A stretch of 64,000 nt of DNA from Prosopocoilus inquinatus (GCA_036172665.1 CM069871.1:6882001-6946000), one strand, 5' to 3'. Positions 1 through 12,451 are shown, counted from the stretch's first letter. Notes: generated by a model not told the origin, from the letters alone. Made by a program: numbers and translations.

Positions 1-493
1 CATCGCTTTGTACTTTCTAGAATGCTGCAAAGTTACAAGAAGGAGGAGGAAGCTGCATCTCCCAGGAAACAACAGCCGACAGCTTTTAGCTGCAGCTGTT
101 GCACTTCCGATGTTTGACAAAGATCCAACTCTGCGAAACGTCGACTGCGGACTTTAATCTCTTAAAAGGATCCACGCCATCGAACCAACCGCATAATCTT
201 GATACGTACAGCTGTATCTGCAATATAAATAAAAAGGGGATGACCCGGGAAACAAGCGTATGTATATATAATTGAAAGCGCAGGATAATTTTCCGCCTTC
301 ATCCGACTCAATAATTAATTAATTGAAACGGCTTAAGGACTTTAGGTAACACTCACTAACTTCTTCTTGTTCTTCTTCTCGGGGGGACTTTGATGTAAAG
401 TTTCCCGCAATAAATTGACGAAGGAACTTTGACTTTGCGCCACCTCGAAGAATGCACTTTAACAAAGGGGAATTATCCAGTTAAGTAATTGGA
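1..493. other. AT-rich unique sequence, nothing recognised
   Basis: No open frame of note, no repeat and no structured motif was found on either strand. Confidence 0.5.
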
Positions 494-870
494 TTCCAAT
501 GTATTTAAATTCCTGAACATCTGATGGGGGATAGGGGGACTGTTACTCCTCCTTAATTACTTCTAACCCAGAGGAAACTATCGATCAATGAGTTGAATGA
601 AATTCACAGCGGAAAGGAAGAAGCAATTTTGGATAACTTCTCAGATTTGTTACAAAGGACGAATGAGTTTAAAGTGTATGGTTTCGTTCCAATGTATTTA
701 AATTCCTGAACATCTGATGGGGTGGATAGAGGGACTGTTACTCCTCCCTAATTACTTCTAACCAAGAGGAAACTATCGATCAATGAGTTGAATGAAATTC
801 ACAACGGAAATAAAGAAGCAATTTTGGATAACTTCTTAGTTTTAGAGTTTAAAGTCTATGGTTTCGTTCC
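494..870. repeat. Local tandem duplication, two 193-bp units
   Basis: The segment from TTCCAATGTATTTAAATTCC recurs with a period of 193 bases (494 and 687). Both copies share the stretch through ACTATCGATCAATGAGTTG and end in GGTTTCGTTCC. The second copy has a short deletion near its end and several substitutions, so the duplication is not very recent. No coding potential is visible in either unit. Confidence 0.9.
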
Positions 871-3197
871 ATTTCTTTACCTAACGTGGAAGGAGGGAAA
901 GCTCCAGAAAGGAATATTAAATACTGCATCGTGAGTGAGTAAAAGTAATAATTTTCTGATGAAAGTAATCCGTCAAACGAGTCTCCTGGGAATAAGTCCT
1001 AAGTTTTATTTGCAGACTACTCCTTCATGAGGCCCTGTCTGTGACATTACGACTTGCCACCATACTCTTTCTCTTCCTCTCTCTCTCTCTCTCAGTCTTT
1101 AACGTGTCTAAAGCTAATAATTTGGAGCTTTTATTATAATTACTGCAGCAAATTTCTTCGACCTCTGCATTTTATTAACACCTGCTACTGTTACATCCAC
1201 TTGAAACTTAATTAGCGTAAGAGCTATTGTGAACGGTAATTCCCATTGAAATAAGCTATTAAATGCAACAGGAGCTGTCAGTTTTATGTTGTGTGGTGGT
1301 ATACTGTTTTAATTAAAGCTTAAATTCGAAATACGTGTGGCAAAAAAAATCCACAAACGTTTAGCTGGCTTGAAAAAATTTTGAACGCACGCGACTTCAT
1401 TTTGAACTCTTGGAGCAGTTTTTTTTTTTCTCCTGCAAGCACTCGCTTAATTAATGTCTGAAACTTGCTGCACTAAAGCGCAGTAACTGCCAGAGAGTAC
1501 TTAGCAACACTGACTTCATTTACTCGGGGATGGCAAAAGATAAATGCACATATTCAAACTTATCAGTGTTGGCTGGTGCAAATACTGGGGTGCTGAAACT
1601 TAACGCTGACATAAATGGATGAAATCTGTTTATGTCTTCGCCCGCCTAATTTATGAGTATCCTCTCAGCCATGACGTTCTCGCACGTTTGAATTAGTAGT
1701 CGGCGGCGAAAATGTTGCAAAGTCGGGGTTGAAATAGTGAGTTTCGGCTTGCAATGAGGTCAGATTAAACGGATGAATAATTAGTTTCCGGCCAAATGAA
1801 TTCTCATGTCTGTCTTGTCACTATGAAATTTACTATTCGTAGACTTCGACAAGTCCAATGTACACGGATAACTGATTATGATGACTTTGGCTTCTTCTGA
1901 TACTCATTCGAATGCTAATCGATTCGGTGCTGATCTACATTTTATGCCGGATCTCCTTCCCCTCAATTGAAACCTAAAACTTGCCCACTTACGGTTCCAT
2001 CCCCAAATATTGCTTCCGTTTTAGTGTTTCAAGTTTCAAGGCACTTTCCACTTTGGATGAATAAAATTCATTTGTCGGGATACTCATCTGCATGCGTTTT
2101 TCTTTTTAATTTCGACTCAAACCCAACATGTCATACAACGATTTTGAAAATATTTTACTCCGAATATGAAAATGTGCGAGAGGAAAGCTGGTAAAGAGCT
2201 CGTGTAAAATTTAAAAGCAAAAAATATTTTCCAAAGTTATCAAAGGAGACAAAATTGGACAAAATTTGTTGGAACTTCGCCCAATTGGTTTCCCAAATAC
2301 AGAAAAATAAATTAGAATAAATAAATAACATCATAACCCAAATTGAGAGCGAGACATTGATTATAACGAAATGGTTGTAAGGAAACTCGCAAATGGCATC
2401 GTAACAAAAAATAAATAATGTTCTGCGAAATTATGAAATAGAAAATAAAATTGGAACTTAAAAGACTTTTAAACTGACGTGTAGGAGACGAAAAGGAAGA
2501 CAAAAGAGGAAGCAAAGGAGATACGCATATGATGAAGATTTGCTTTAACGTCGGAGAAGGAAATAGAAGAAAGAAATTAATGGGATGAGGAACCACCACG
2601 CCATAGGAAGAAATTATAAAACGTAAACGTAAATAGATGAACTTAACTTTAACGTAATATTTGGCATTAAAACCGCTCCATACAATCATGACATCGCCCA
2701 AGATCCACCGTTTCAATCACAAGCTCACTTTAACTTCTTCCGATTTATTTCAATGGCCGTAATAACATTTGTTCTTGGGGCAACGAACTCACGGCGAAAG
2801 TTAATTTGTAACTGAAAAACTGGGAGGCTAGAACTTCATCAAAATTAATAACTACATGCGAGACATTGATATAATTGATCGATGTCGAGGAGCTTTTAAG
2901 TTTTCCACTTCTCCGATCTTCAACTGCCATAAGCAATGCGCTAATTAAAAGTTTCTAATAGTTCCTCGAACTGGAACGTTTACAACATACTAATCTTGTT
3001 CAACAACTTCAGTTATGCTTCAATGCAATTCTGACGATGATGTCCGAAACATCTGGGTTCGTTCCCCCTTTACTTTCAGACTGATGGAGGCAAATAACAT
3101 TGAATCTACTTCTTGGTTTCTGATTCAACTCCAGCTATACTTCTGAGTATTTTCATTTTACAGGCCTCCACTCATTTCTTTTTGCTTCTTGCTCTAA
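871..3197. other. Non-coding AT-rich stretch with a short CT microsatellite
   Basis: A (CT)n run lies at about 1078-1093. Open frames at 1967-2194 and 2312-2936 are short, low in complexity and lack convincing starts or splice context. I see nothing else. Confidence 0.5.
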
Positions 3198-3325
3198 GGT
3201 TCAGTTTTACAAATGGGGCTCAACTTTGAGCTGAGGTTTAAACCCTTAGCAACGATTATATCAACAATTGTTGTGAAGGATTTAAGCTTTGGCTCAAAGT
3301 TAAACCGTCAATGTAAAACTGGGCC
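3198..3325. mobile_element. 128-bp MITE with TAA target duplication (PIF/Harbinger-like)
   Basis: The ends are imperfect terminal inverted repeats: GGTTCAGTTTTACA on the left and TGTAAAACTGGGCC on the right. The inversion continues inward through GGCTCAACTTTGAGC and GGCTCAAAGTTAAACC. The element is flanked by TAA on both sides (3195-3197 and 3326-3328). A 3-bp TAA target is typical of PIF/Harbinger elements. There is no transposase; superfamily assignment is inferred from the target site only. Confidence 0.75.
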
Positions 3326-3328
3326 TAA

Positions 3329-5177
3329 GAGTCTCACAATCAAGATTTCTGAATTATATGGTTGTTTAGGACAGATATGATTGGACTAGTGAAAGGAACA
3401 GAACCAAATGAAAACGAAAAATAAGTAAAAACGTTTACCTTAAGACATGTGATAAGTGTTAAACAAGGTTTTTATTATGTTTAACGTAATCATTACATAC
3501 CATGCATTGATTGAATAAAAAATCACAAACTAAAATTCCATCAGTATCGATAACAATGTAAAAACGACCTTGTACAGACTTCAACCCATTTGCCCTTCCA
3601 CAAAGAAGTGAAACATGAGAAAATCAAGAAGAAATGACTGTATTTTTCCAAGTCCAATCCTCGAGAGATCAAATATTCGCAGGAAGACCAATGAGGTGCA
3701 AACAATGGGAATAAATCCATGTTAAGCACGGGTATCACAAGGAAATATTTTGACTACTCTCTTTCTTTCACTTTCTGTTACAAGCACGAAGTTTATGAGA
3801 TGGCAAAAGTTTCAGTTACGGAATAATTACTTCAGAAAACGCTTGTATCGGCAATCGTCAAATTTTCAGTACCACTACAGAACTGATATGACTGAAAAGG
3901 CCTTTTCACAAGAACCTTCATCTTAATTTTGATCAGTTGCAATAACAATCTAAAAATGACCACGAATAGGCTTATATTACCCTTCAAACCCTCTGCCCTA
4001 GTGATACGTAGGTGAATCAAAAAAAGAGACCACCTCTACCATGGTCATTAATTTTTTTTTTAAAGTGCCAATCCTCAATGGATATTTATGTCATTTGCCA
4101 TTGATAATCCGAACATTTCGAAAATACGAATCGACCAATGCAATTATTAGTTCGGATTAAAGAGATCCTACTGTACGTATAACATGAGGATATTGTCGTT
4201 GTGTGAACATTTTTTATTATTATTCTTGCATTGAAAGTGTTATAGTCTTCAAAAGTAATTTACATGAGAAGTGTTACCTACATACGCAAGTTAAATTAAA
4301 ATCAATTTCACGTTCAAACATCGTAATAACACACACACAATGGGGTAGAGATCCGATAACGGGGGAAGTTCCAAGTTTCAAAGATAAACGTTCGCATGGA
4401 TTTTATTTATAGCCGCATTCTATTAAAATTCAAATGTAACGCCAATAACACTACTAGATATACAGACGGTTCTTACTATTATTATTAATTATTTAATTTT
4501 CGCTGCGCTAAAGAAGTGGCACGTCATTACAAACAAACAAATAAATAAAAATCATCAATTATAGTCCAAGAGGATGTTGGATGTTAAAGTAGTAATGAAT
4601 TTGATTTTTTTAAATCGTTCCATTCACAGATAACACAGGTGTCTGGATTATTTCAATAAAAATCAGCAGATACAAAAGACAAATAGAAAATACGTTTTCA
4701 AGCAACAGCCAGAATAAAAATTGGTTGCCAGTGTAAATAATCTGTTTAAACAAGCGGTCCAATTAGCAACGATTCAGGTCCATCGATTTTAACGTGCCGA
4801 ATAATTTGTGCAACGTACATTTTTCGTCGTATTTAAAAAATTGTGTACAGTTGCTGTGCTGTTTTGAAATACACTGGCGATACTATTTACGAAACAAAAA
4901 CATCATGTAAGAAGTAAGTTAAATAAAATATTCTTAATTACATGTAATGATTAACAACAAATTGTATGGTATGTACTAGTGTGGTTCTGATATTCTGAAT
5001 AACTTGTGTTGAGTTTCACTTTCAATAATTCACCTAACGTAGCAAACTTGGTATATCGTCATTCAGGGAGAGAGGGAGAGAGCATGGATCGTGCAAATTT
5101 TGTATGTTTGAGGGATGCTCCTTGGAGTACTTTCCGTGAATTCTAAACGAGTTCTGGGGGGTAGATAAATAATTCAC
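3329..5177. other. Non-coding stretch with weak internal duplication
   Basis: Sequences around 3550-3740 and 3850-4030 (minus strand) resemble each other loosely, for example ATAACAATSTAAAAAYGACC followed by a C/T-rich stretch, suggesting an old duplication. No exon could be supported. Confidence 0.4.
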
Positions 5178-5378
5178 CTGATGTTGATGTTGATAATATT
5201 CTGGTCCTCCGTTGACGAAACGAAATCGAAACGGACTATGTACGGGGCAGGTGGCGTGAAAGGGACTGTCCACTTGGCGCAGAGGGCCCCCAACGGGAGT
5301 CACAGGATCCGAAGACCTACCGGGGCGCTCACACCAGTATGATGGCCCTCCCGCCGCCCCGAAGTGTGAGTGCGGCTG
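5178..5378 (-). CDS. Candidate internal coding exon, product unknown
   Basis: On the minus strand a GC-rich frame stays open for over 80 codons and ends at a strong splice donor, CAG|GTGAAT, at 5178. The coding side closes with a Q/H run (YYQHQHQ), phase 0. The frame has no ATG. The in-frame stop TGA lies near 5430, so the exon must start at an acceptor. The best one is GTCCCCCAG near 5378, which gives a phase-0 start (first residues PHSHFGAAGG). Composition is rich in G, P, H and R and contrasts sharply with the AT-rich surroundings. No domain was recognised. It could pair in phase with the exon at 24638-24814. It could also be a chance open frame in a GC-rich regulatory patch. Confidence 0.3.
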
Positions 5379-5660
5379 GGGGACCCATCCGCCGGCCCCG
5401 TAAGGATCCAGGACTCGCACACTTTGAAATCACTTGTATTACATCACTGAAACATGAAGCGCGCTCGAAACTATGTCACCAGGGCAAAGAGAACATGAAG
5501 AGGGTCATCTACTGTCAAGTTCAACCAGCAAGTTAGGCGCACCGTAGCACACTGAAGCTGTGACGCCTGTGAGAGATGCAGGCGTCGCGCAACAGCGCCG
5601 CGGCGCGTCCGTTGCTTGGCGACCGTCTTCAATGTACTCGGCCCGGTTTTCTTTCATTTA
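5379..5660. other. GC- and CpG-rich patch beside the candidate exon
   Basis: Base composition rises clearly compared with the flanks, with GCGCCGCGGCGCGTCC at about 5593-5608. Such patches in insect DNA often mark a promoter or exon. No TATA box or convincing initiator could be tied to a transcript, so this is recorded only as composition. Confidence 0.35.
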
Positions 5661-6465
5661 CACTTTCGTTAGCCCCACGATCACACAGCCGAATACAAAC
5701 AGGTAATATTTCATGGAAGAACACGCGACCTCCTCCTTCTTCTTCACCTTCTTCTTCATTTACCTAATGTAACAACCCCCTAGGTCTTAGCGGGGGCGCC
5801 CCTACAGGAAGAGACACCAAATAATAGCTCGCGCTAATTGCCATGTTTGTAACGAACGCTGTATATCTTGGTAAACGCAGAGCTTGCCAAATAAATCATA
5901 TTAATGGGCCGCAAGACTATTAATGCGACAAGCCGAAAGCTATCGATTGGCGCACCGGGAAATATAAAGAAGACCTGGCGCTGCTTTCACGGGATTGGCG
6001 AACAACCACATGACCCTGAGCTCACTGACCCACTGCATAGGCGACGAGAGCGACGTACACGACCTGAATTCTGCTTTCGCAGTTGCAAATTTTATGACCC
6101 AAAACTTGCTCAAGATCACGCGTAAGCTTAAATTATAGGAGTAACAAATAATAGATTTTTGTCAAGCATGTTTCCCAATTTACCAAATCATTTTCCAGTT
6201 TCGGAAATGTCAGGTCGTATGTAATTAGGAAAGTCATTTTTGACAAGTTTGGAATAACAATCGACAAAAAGGAAAAGACCAAAAAAAGACTGCAATACCA
6301 AGCCAAAAAGATTAACTCTTAAAACGTGTAAGTCGGTTTTGTGATTGGCCAACACAAAAAAAAAAATCAAAGAGATCAAGAAGTTTCGCCCAAATCAATC
6401 AAAACCATCAAGACCCCAAAAGTATTTAATAATTAAAATATGTTTGATGAGAGCTTACGACTTTC
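5661..6465. other. Non-coding, nothing recognised
   Basis: Only short chance open frames and simple A-runs were seen. Confidence 0.45.
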
Positions 6466-6790
6466 GGCGAACAAGTTTTCCCTCATTGAAGAAATAATTT
6501 TGCTTTTTCTTTTTGGCAAATCAAAGTTATTCCCTTCAAAATAGTTCGCTACGCCATTGGGGGCGTTTTCTCCATTGTTCGGACAAGTCCTACAAAGCTT
6601 CTGCTTAAATGGCTTTCAAGTCCTCAGTTACCACATTTGGCAAACAAGTTTTCTTTCAATCAAGAAATAATTTTGTTTTTTTTTTTTTTTCAAAATAACT
6701 CGCTGCGTACCATTGAGGGCGTTTTCTCCATTGTTCGGAGAAGTCCTAGAATGCTTCTCTTTGAGAGGCTTTTAAGTCCTCAGTTACGCT
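6466..6790. repeat. Local tandem duplication, about 173-bp period
   Basis: Two units share ACAAGTTTTC, AAGAAATAATTTTG, GGGCGTTTTCTCCATTGTTC and AAGTCCTCAGTTA. ACAAGTT occurs at 6471 and 6644. The second unit differs by a T-run expansion and small indels. Confidence 0.85.
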
Positions 6791-7735
6791 CTTCTTGATT
6801 TTAGTCAAAGTACCAATTGGTTCTTCAGCCGAGGAAATAAAATTTAAAAAAAAAACAATCTTAGAGACTGAATCCAGCGAATCCAGAAGGAGGCTCGGCA
6901 ATTTGAACGGAATCCCTTTTCCTGCCAAAAATACAGCGATAGAGAGATGGGGCCTATCGTGCTATGGCTTTCAAATGCATGCCAATGTGATGGGCGGTGG
7001 TAAGCTGGTTCAAATTCAACTCACTATTGGTTATTCTCGATGTCAATCAACAATCGACATCACATGACTCCTTCACTCCCTCTTTCCCCATTATCATCGG
7101 TTTTTGAAGTCCCAAGTTGAAGTCGTCGAAGTTCGTCTTCCGCTTTTTCTCGGCCTTCCAAAATTAAAATAAAAAAAAAAAAACTTGTGCCACCTGAACA
7201 CTCGTGCGCTGGACAGGGAACGTTCTCCATAAGCCCTTTGTGACTTTCCATATTTTCCAAGAGTTTAGATAAAATAATGTCGCTCAACCATTTGCCGAGC
7301 CATTTTCGTTAACACGACTTCACTTCAAAGGCTCTGAACAATCGAGTAACAAGTATAATAAATTTAGAATAAAAGAGGTTATGCTCTTCACTTAGACCAC
7401 CGTGTGAAAGAGGAGGCAAGGCGTTGCCGGAGCGCCAGTTCGCCTAATTTTTTTGCCAACCCTCTCCCCAAAACGAACATTAAAAAAGTTGAAATTGCAA
7501 TGTTTTACTGAATTGATTACAAAAGAAAGTTTGATTATGTAATCTTAAAGATTTATTAAAGGTGCTTATGTTATGTTAGTTTTTACCATATTCTATTCAA
7601 TTTCAATAATCGAAATGACAGTCGTAAAATGACCACGAAGTACCAACAACAAAAAAATCAGCAACGGCAGGCGTAAGAAGAACATCAAGTAAGACGAAAC
7701 GTCGCCGTTGGTGACATACGATTTGACACGAAACC
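6791..7735. other. Non-coding, nothing recognised
   Basis: Short overlapping open frames on both strands look like chance. No repeat or structured motif was identified. Confidence 0.45.
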
Positions 7736-8840
7736 CCAAGAAAAATGAATTTTATGGTTTTCATAAAGATTCAAAGAGATTCAGATACCAGGATGATGTC
7801 CTAAGGCTGAGGGTTATCGGGGATGGAACTGGAAAAAAACAGTATTACCAGGAGGTGTATCAAGAAGAAAGAGGAAGAGGAAGAAATACCGGGTAGAGGA
7901 TTTGAAAAGATGAAAAAAGAAGAAAAGGGGAAAATGTTGGGTAAAGAATTTAAAAAGATTAAACATAACCATAATCCAACCAGAGACTGCATAGTATTAG
8001 CAAGAGGATAAGAAGGGGTAAACAGAAAAAGTCTCCAAAGTCTATGAATCTCCATAAATTTACAATGACGAGAATCTATGAACTAAAAAAAATGAATTTA
8101 TAGTTTTCATAGGGGCGTATTCTGTAACTTTCTAACGGGCTGTTAAAATTTAGAGGTCCTTTAAAATTTAAAATACAGTTCCATGATTGGTAGTTACCGT
8201 AGCAACAAAATTTAACACCCCTTTAAATTTAACGGTTTTGATACAGAATAGACCCCATAGAGATTTAGGGGTCATGTCCTAAGCGTCATCGGGGATGGAA
8301 CAGAAAAAAAAAACATTATTAACAAGAGGATTATCAAGAAAGAAGAGGAAAGAAGAAAATACTGGGTAGAGAATTTAAAAAGATTAAAAAAAGATGAAAA
8401 AGAGAAAATGCAGGGCAGAGGACTTAAAAATATTAAATTAAACATAACCATAATCCATCCAACCAGATATTGCAAAGAACTAGCAAGAAGATAAGAGGAC
8501 GAGGGGTAAACAGAAAAGGTCTCCAAAGCCTCGAAGTCTCCATAAATTTACAACGAGGAGAATCTACAATTTTCCCAATAAATTATGAATTTATAGTTTT
8601 CAGAGATTCAAATAGCATTGTCATGTCCTAAAGATTATCAAGAATGGAACTGGAAAAACAGCATTAACAGAGGAGGAGTATCAAGAAAAAAAAGGAACAG
8701 GAGAAAATGCTGGATGGATGCAATCGTGGAGGATTTAAAAAAAGTGAAACCTAATGAAGTCAAATACTAGAAAGAATCAGCAAAGGAGAACAAGAGATCC
8801 CCGAAGTCTATAAATTTACAATGAGGAGAATCCACAATTT
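7736..8840 (+). repeat. Three diverged tandem units of a purine-rich 260-360 bp repeat
   Basis: Each unit runs through GATGTCCTAAG or CATGTCCTAAA, then ATCGGGGATGGAAC (or ATCAAGAATGGAAC), a GAAGAGGAAGA-type purine-rich segment, and CCATAAATTTACAA or TATAAATTTACAA near its end. Units begin near 7740, 8100 and 8580. The second unit is lengthened by a MITE at 8112-8256. The open frames on both strands here follow the purine/pyrimidine strand bias and show no protein similarity. Confidence 0.85.
8112..8256. mobile_element. 145-bp MITE, GGGGC-TATTCTGTA family, copy 1
   Basis: Terminal inverted repeats are GGGGCGTATTCTGTA and TACAGAATAGACCCC (imperfect). ATA flanks both sides (8109-8111 and 8257-8259). 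The neighbouring repeat units without the insert read TTTTCATAAAGATT and TTTTCAGAGATT, so the empty site is visible in the same array and supports a 3-bp duplication. A second member of the same length lies at 50719-50863. Confidence 0.85.
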
Positions 8841-11277
8841 CACAAACAAAATTTTAATTTCCTTCATGTTATTGATTGAAATTTGCGGCAGTAAACCCAT
8901 CCATCCAAAATCACATGTAATACATACCTTCCAAGCATTAAAAAGACATCCCCTATTGTGTTGGTGTTGGGTTTTTGGTGAGGTGAGTTTCCTTGAAAAT
9001 ATTAGGGGCAATAAAAAAGAGCTGTACCTAATATCTTCTTGTAATACTGATTCAAAAAATAAATCAAGTGGACCTTACACAGCATTCCAGTTCTTCGTGG
9101 ACCCGCTTGGGTCAAATCTTCAGATAAGTTTTATACTTTGCGTTGTTTTGGATAATAATGAGGTGAATGGTGAATGGGTGAAAAAAGAAAGATTCGACAT
9201 CAAAGCTGATTGTGATATATGAAGTGGGCATATTATAAATTTAGACAGATGTACTCTGTATGAGTCCCATTCGACCTGAATAAGTTTACAAAACGACACA
9301 AGATCGGTATTTAGTAGATGGGTGATGGGTCTTGCCAGAAAACGAAGCCCCTTACGAAACTTTCATCTTTTTTGGGCCATCAACTGAAGAGTTTGTCAAC
9401 CAAAAACGCAAAACAAGAAACTTGTTTTTACACCATTTTTGAATACCCAACAAAATGTTTTTGGAAAAAGCAAATTTAAAAAAAAACTGCCCCTCAAATA
9501 TGTATATTCACGAACAAGTTTACGAGTATGTTCAGGTACAAGTCGCAGCCAAGGAGAATTTTTGCAGAAGAAAAAAATTGTTACCGCTCAAATATTCCGG
9601 TCGTTACTGTCAAGTTTAAAGTATTAACAGCTCTAGCCTCCCACATCGCTGTCCAATTTGCGACGCAATTTTGATAAGACCGCTGATTGATTTCCGGCTA
9701 AAATATACGAGGAGCTTTATCTCCAGCCCACGCCCAACGAAACCAAAAAAAGCACAGCTTCAATCACGGCCAATTCTCGTTCATTCTTCATTCATAACGA
9801 ACGCAAATATTCCTCGAATAATTTAAAAAGCGACGACTGCTGCAAAATGTACTCTGAAGGCAGAGAGACGAACGACTCTTATTTTTTATCTTTTTTTTTT
9901 TTGATAAACGTAAAAATATAAGACAATTACATCGGAGTCATGTATGAGACGCTTGAGAAGGGAGTTATGAGTTATGACAGGGGAGCTTTAGTCGTCTGGC
10001 TCAACACCACCTGTTCTACCTGCTTGGGATGGAGGGATTTAGAAATATCGTGCGGAAAGCCACATGTGACAGGTTATTTCCACAAAAAAAAAAAAAAAAT
10101 CGAAACAAGTAATACACACATTAATTACAGAGAAGAAGAGGATCTTACTTTAAAAAAAAATGGAATCGTTAGAGGTAATGCGCAATAAGCAAAGTAACTC
10201 TGTCTTTGTCTGTCTATTAAGTAGAATCTAACCACCTCTTATACGATCATTTATTATCGGTTGTTGAAACAAACTGTGATTATAGAAATTTAATAAGGCG
10301 CAAGAAATGCGAATTAAAATGAAGTACATACAGGAGAAAGAGGCTAGGCTAGGGCGTACAAAGACCTGCATGAAATCCCGGTTTTTTGCCTATGTTCTCA
10401 CTTTTCAGCAACGACCGGTATCATAAAGCAATTCGCAAGTATATTATATAATTATTTGTTTGCTGTGAAGATACAAAGTAAGTAAAAATTTCCCTGAAAA
10501 GGAAAATTTGTTCGTCACAGGCATAACCCATACTGATAATAGGTATATAGAATCGAGGAATACTTAAAAAAAGAAATTTTTTAATGGTTCCATAAATTTA
10601 AAAACGCTTTATGTATTTGTTCTGCTCGAGCAGCGTTTCCTTTAGAAAAATTACGTCGTTAGGGTGAGGTACAAAAAATCAAAATCCGCCAGCAAGCCAT
10701 TAATCTTTATTCATGAGCACAGGCTCCGGGTTCCGAAGAAGGCATAACTTTTTCATTAAATTAATTTTGTAAAACAATACATAATTCATTGAAATTACAA
10801 CTTCATCACTGTCAGTTTTGTATAAGCGAAATTTTTCGCGCCGAATCTCCTTAATTTATTTCGCGAACGGTTCCTTAACGGAATTCGGGAACGAGATTGC
10901 TCTCAACTTACAAGTAGGGTTAATTTAATCGAACGAAATTACCGGCAACATTAAAAAGATTTCACTTTGAAATTTGATTATTGTGATTAAAGCCACGATA
11001 AAGTAAGTCCAACAGCATCGGAGCAAATTTTCGATTTCGGGCCAAAAAACTAGGGCGGTTTCAAATGGAAATGAATCTCGATAATTTCGCTGCATTTACT
11101 AATTGCAATATGCATTTGCTCGTTCACTGACAAACTTAATTAATGACGTGCTGGGATTTAAAGCCTGCCCATAAATTTTGTCCAAATTCATTTCATATTA
11201 ACAAATCGAAATCGAAAAACCCTATTATGTATGATTTAACTGAAACCGAATTGCAATTTAGGCGAGAAACTAAATAC
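8841..11277. other. Non-coding, nothing recognised
   Basis: The 133-codon frame at 8821-9222 begins inside the tandem repeat and continues outside it. It shows no recognisable domain or splice context. The rest is AT-rich with poly-A and poly-T runs. Confidence 0.45.
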
Positions 11278-11400
11278 TGTTACAGCCGTGACGCGCAGAC
11301 ACCACTATTTTTAGTAGAGAGTCATGCTATCTTGCGTCACAGAACGTGATCGAAGCTTCTCGATGGTTCCAGCAAGTACGAGTAAAGTCGAAAAGTCGAA
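11278..11400 (+). mobile_element. 5' fragment of an LTR-like repeat
   Basis: It starts TGTTACAGCCGTGACGC and includes CTTGCGTCACAGAACGTGAT and GAAGCTTC, matching the start of the fuller copies at 11633 and 19739. It breaks off after about 120 bases, before the TATA box those copies carry. Confidence 0.7.
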
Positions 11401-11447
11401 AAGACAGACAGTTTGTTGAATACATTGACAATCACACGATATATTAA

Positions 11448-11584
11448 GGCCCGATTTCTTCACCTACGGATAAATTTATCTGCCGGGTAGTATCCTCGGA
11501 AACTATTATCGATACAATGGTTTCCAAGGATATTACCTGGCAGATAAATTTACCAGGAGGTGAAGAAATCGGACATAAGACTGG
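11448..11584. mobile_element. 137-bp hairpin MITE with TTAA target duplication
   Basis: Two 53-bp arms (11451-11503 and 11520-11572) are near-perfect inverted repeats starting CCGATTTCTTCACCT, separated by about 16 bases. TTAA flanks both sides (11444-11447 and 11585-11588). The related sequence at 19654-19738 lacks the insert, so the empty site is present in this window. TTAA is the piggyBac target, but the ends do not clearly match a known piggyBac terminus, and assignment stays open. Confidence 0.85.
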
Positions 11585-11632
11585 TTAACTTATTTTCCTT
11601 ACACTTCGAATTGAATCGCCCAAATAAAATAT

Positions 11633-11969
11633 TGTTACAGCTGTGACGCACAAGTAGATATATTTTTAATATTAGTCACGCCACCTTGCGTCACAGAATG
11701 TGATCGAAGCTTCGCGTTCATTCTAGTAAGTTCGAGCAAAAACAGGGATCTACTATAAAGTCGTAGCGGTCCGCCAGGAGTTTAATGAGAACTTGGCAAG
11801 CGAAGGATTCATACCTCGAATAAATAAAAGTACATTTTGTAAAAGTATTATTTGATAGACAAGTGTTTGCAGCTCATTACTATTGTGATTTTAATTGTGT
11901 AAAGCGACAATTTGTAATTGTGTTCTAAAAATTAACGACTATAATTTGTGAACCTCCAAATTCGTAACA
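11633..11969 (+). mobile_element. LTR-like repeat, copy 1 (337 bp)
   Basis: It begins TGTTACAG and ends GTAACA, the TG...CA form of retroviral-type LTRs. Within it lie an inverted repeat (CTGTGACGCACAAG with CTTGCGTCACAG), a GAAGCTTC motif at 11706, a TATAAA box at 11754, an initiator-like TTTAATG about 30 bases downstream and an AATAAA motif further on. Homology with the copy at 19739 also extends some 85 bases upstream of the TG, excluding the MITE, so this may be a 3' LTR plus a little internal sequence. No internal gene remains. Confidence 0.65.
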
Positions 11970-12451
11970 ATACACACGTTACTGTACTGTTTGAATAAAA
12001 ATCAAAAAGTATCTACTTGGAAAGAAAAACCAAATCCAATGAAAATATGCAGCAAATAACTACTACTCGGAGAGAAAAAGTTTTTAAAAAAGTTAATAAT
12101 TCGAGCTTATATTAGGATGCAAAAACGTCTCCGATATTAAAGCAAAATCCTGGCTGTGGCAGAAAGCAGAAATTACATTAACGTTATTAGTTTTGTCGAG
12201 GCGGTACCTCGTAGTTTTCAAGGATAAATTATGCTTCGGAAACTCGACGAAAGCGGTAATTTCTGTCAGGATTAGCTTATTAATCAAAGCAGGCTTTGTG
12301 ATAAGTTTTTGTCGCTAATAAAAACTGCGAAACTAACTAATTTCTTGTGCCTTACGTATTATGTAGTTTCTTTAATTTTCATGCAGGTTTCCTCCATATA
12401 TTAAAAAGTTCTTTCTACTAGAGATCTGTTCTCAGTTTAATAATCACTATA
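11970..12451. other. Non-coding, nothing recognised
   Basis: AT-rich sequence between the LTR copy and the foldback element. The minus frame at 12093-12287 shows no similarity I recognise. Confidence 0.4.

Noticed and set aside
3015..3040. CTGACGATGATGTCCGAAAC, superficially ribozyme-like
   Set aside because: Only eight bases separate the two boxes and they cannot form stem II.
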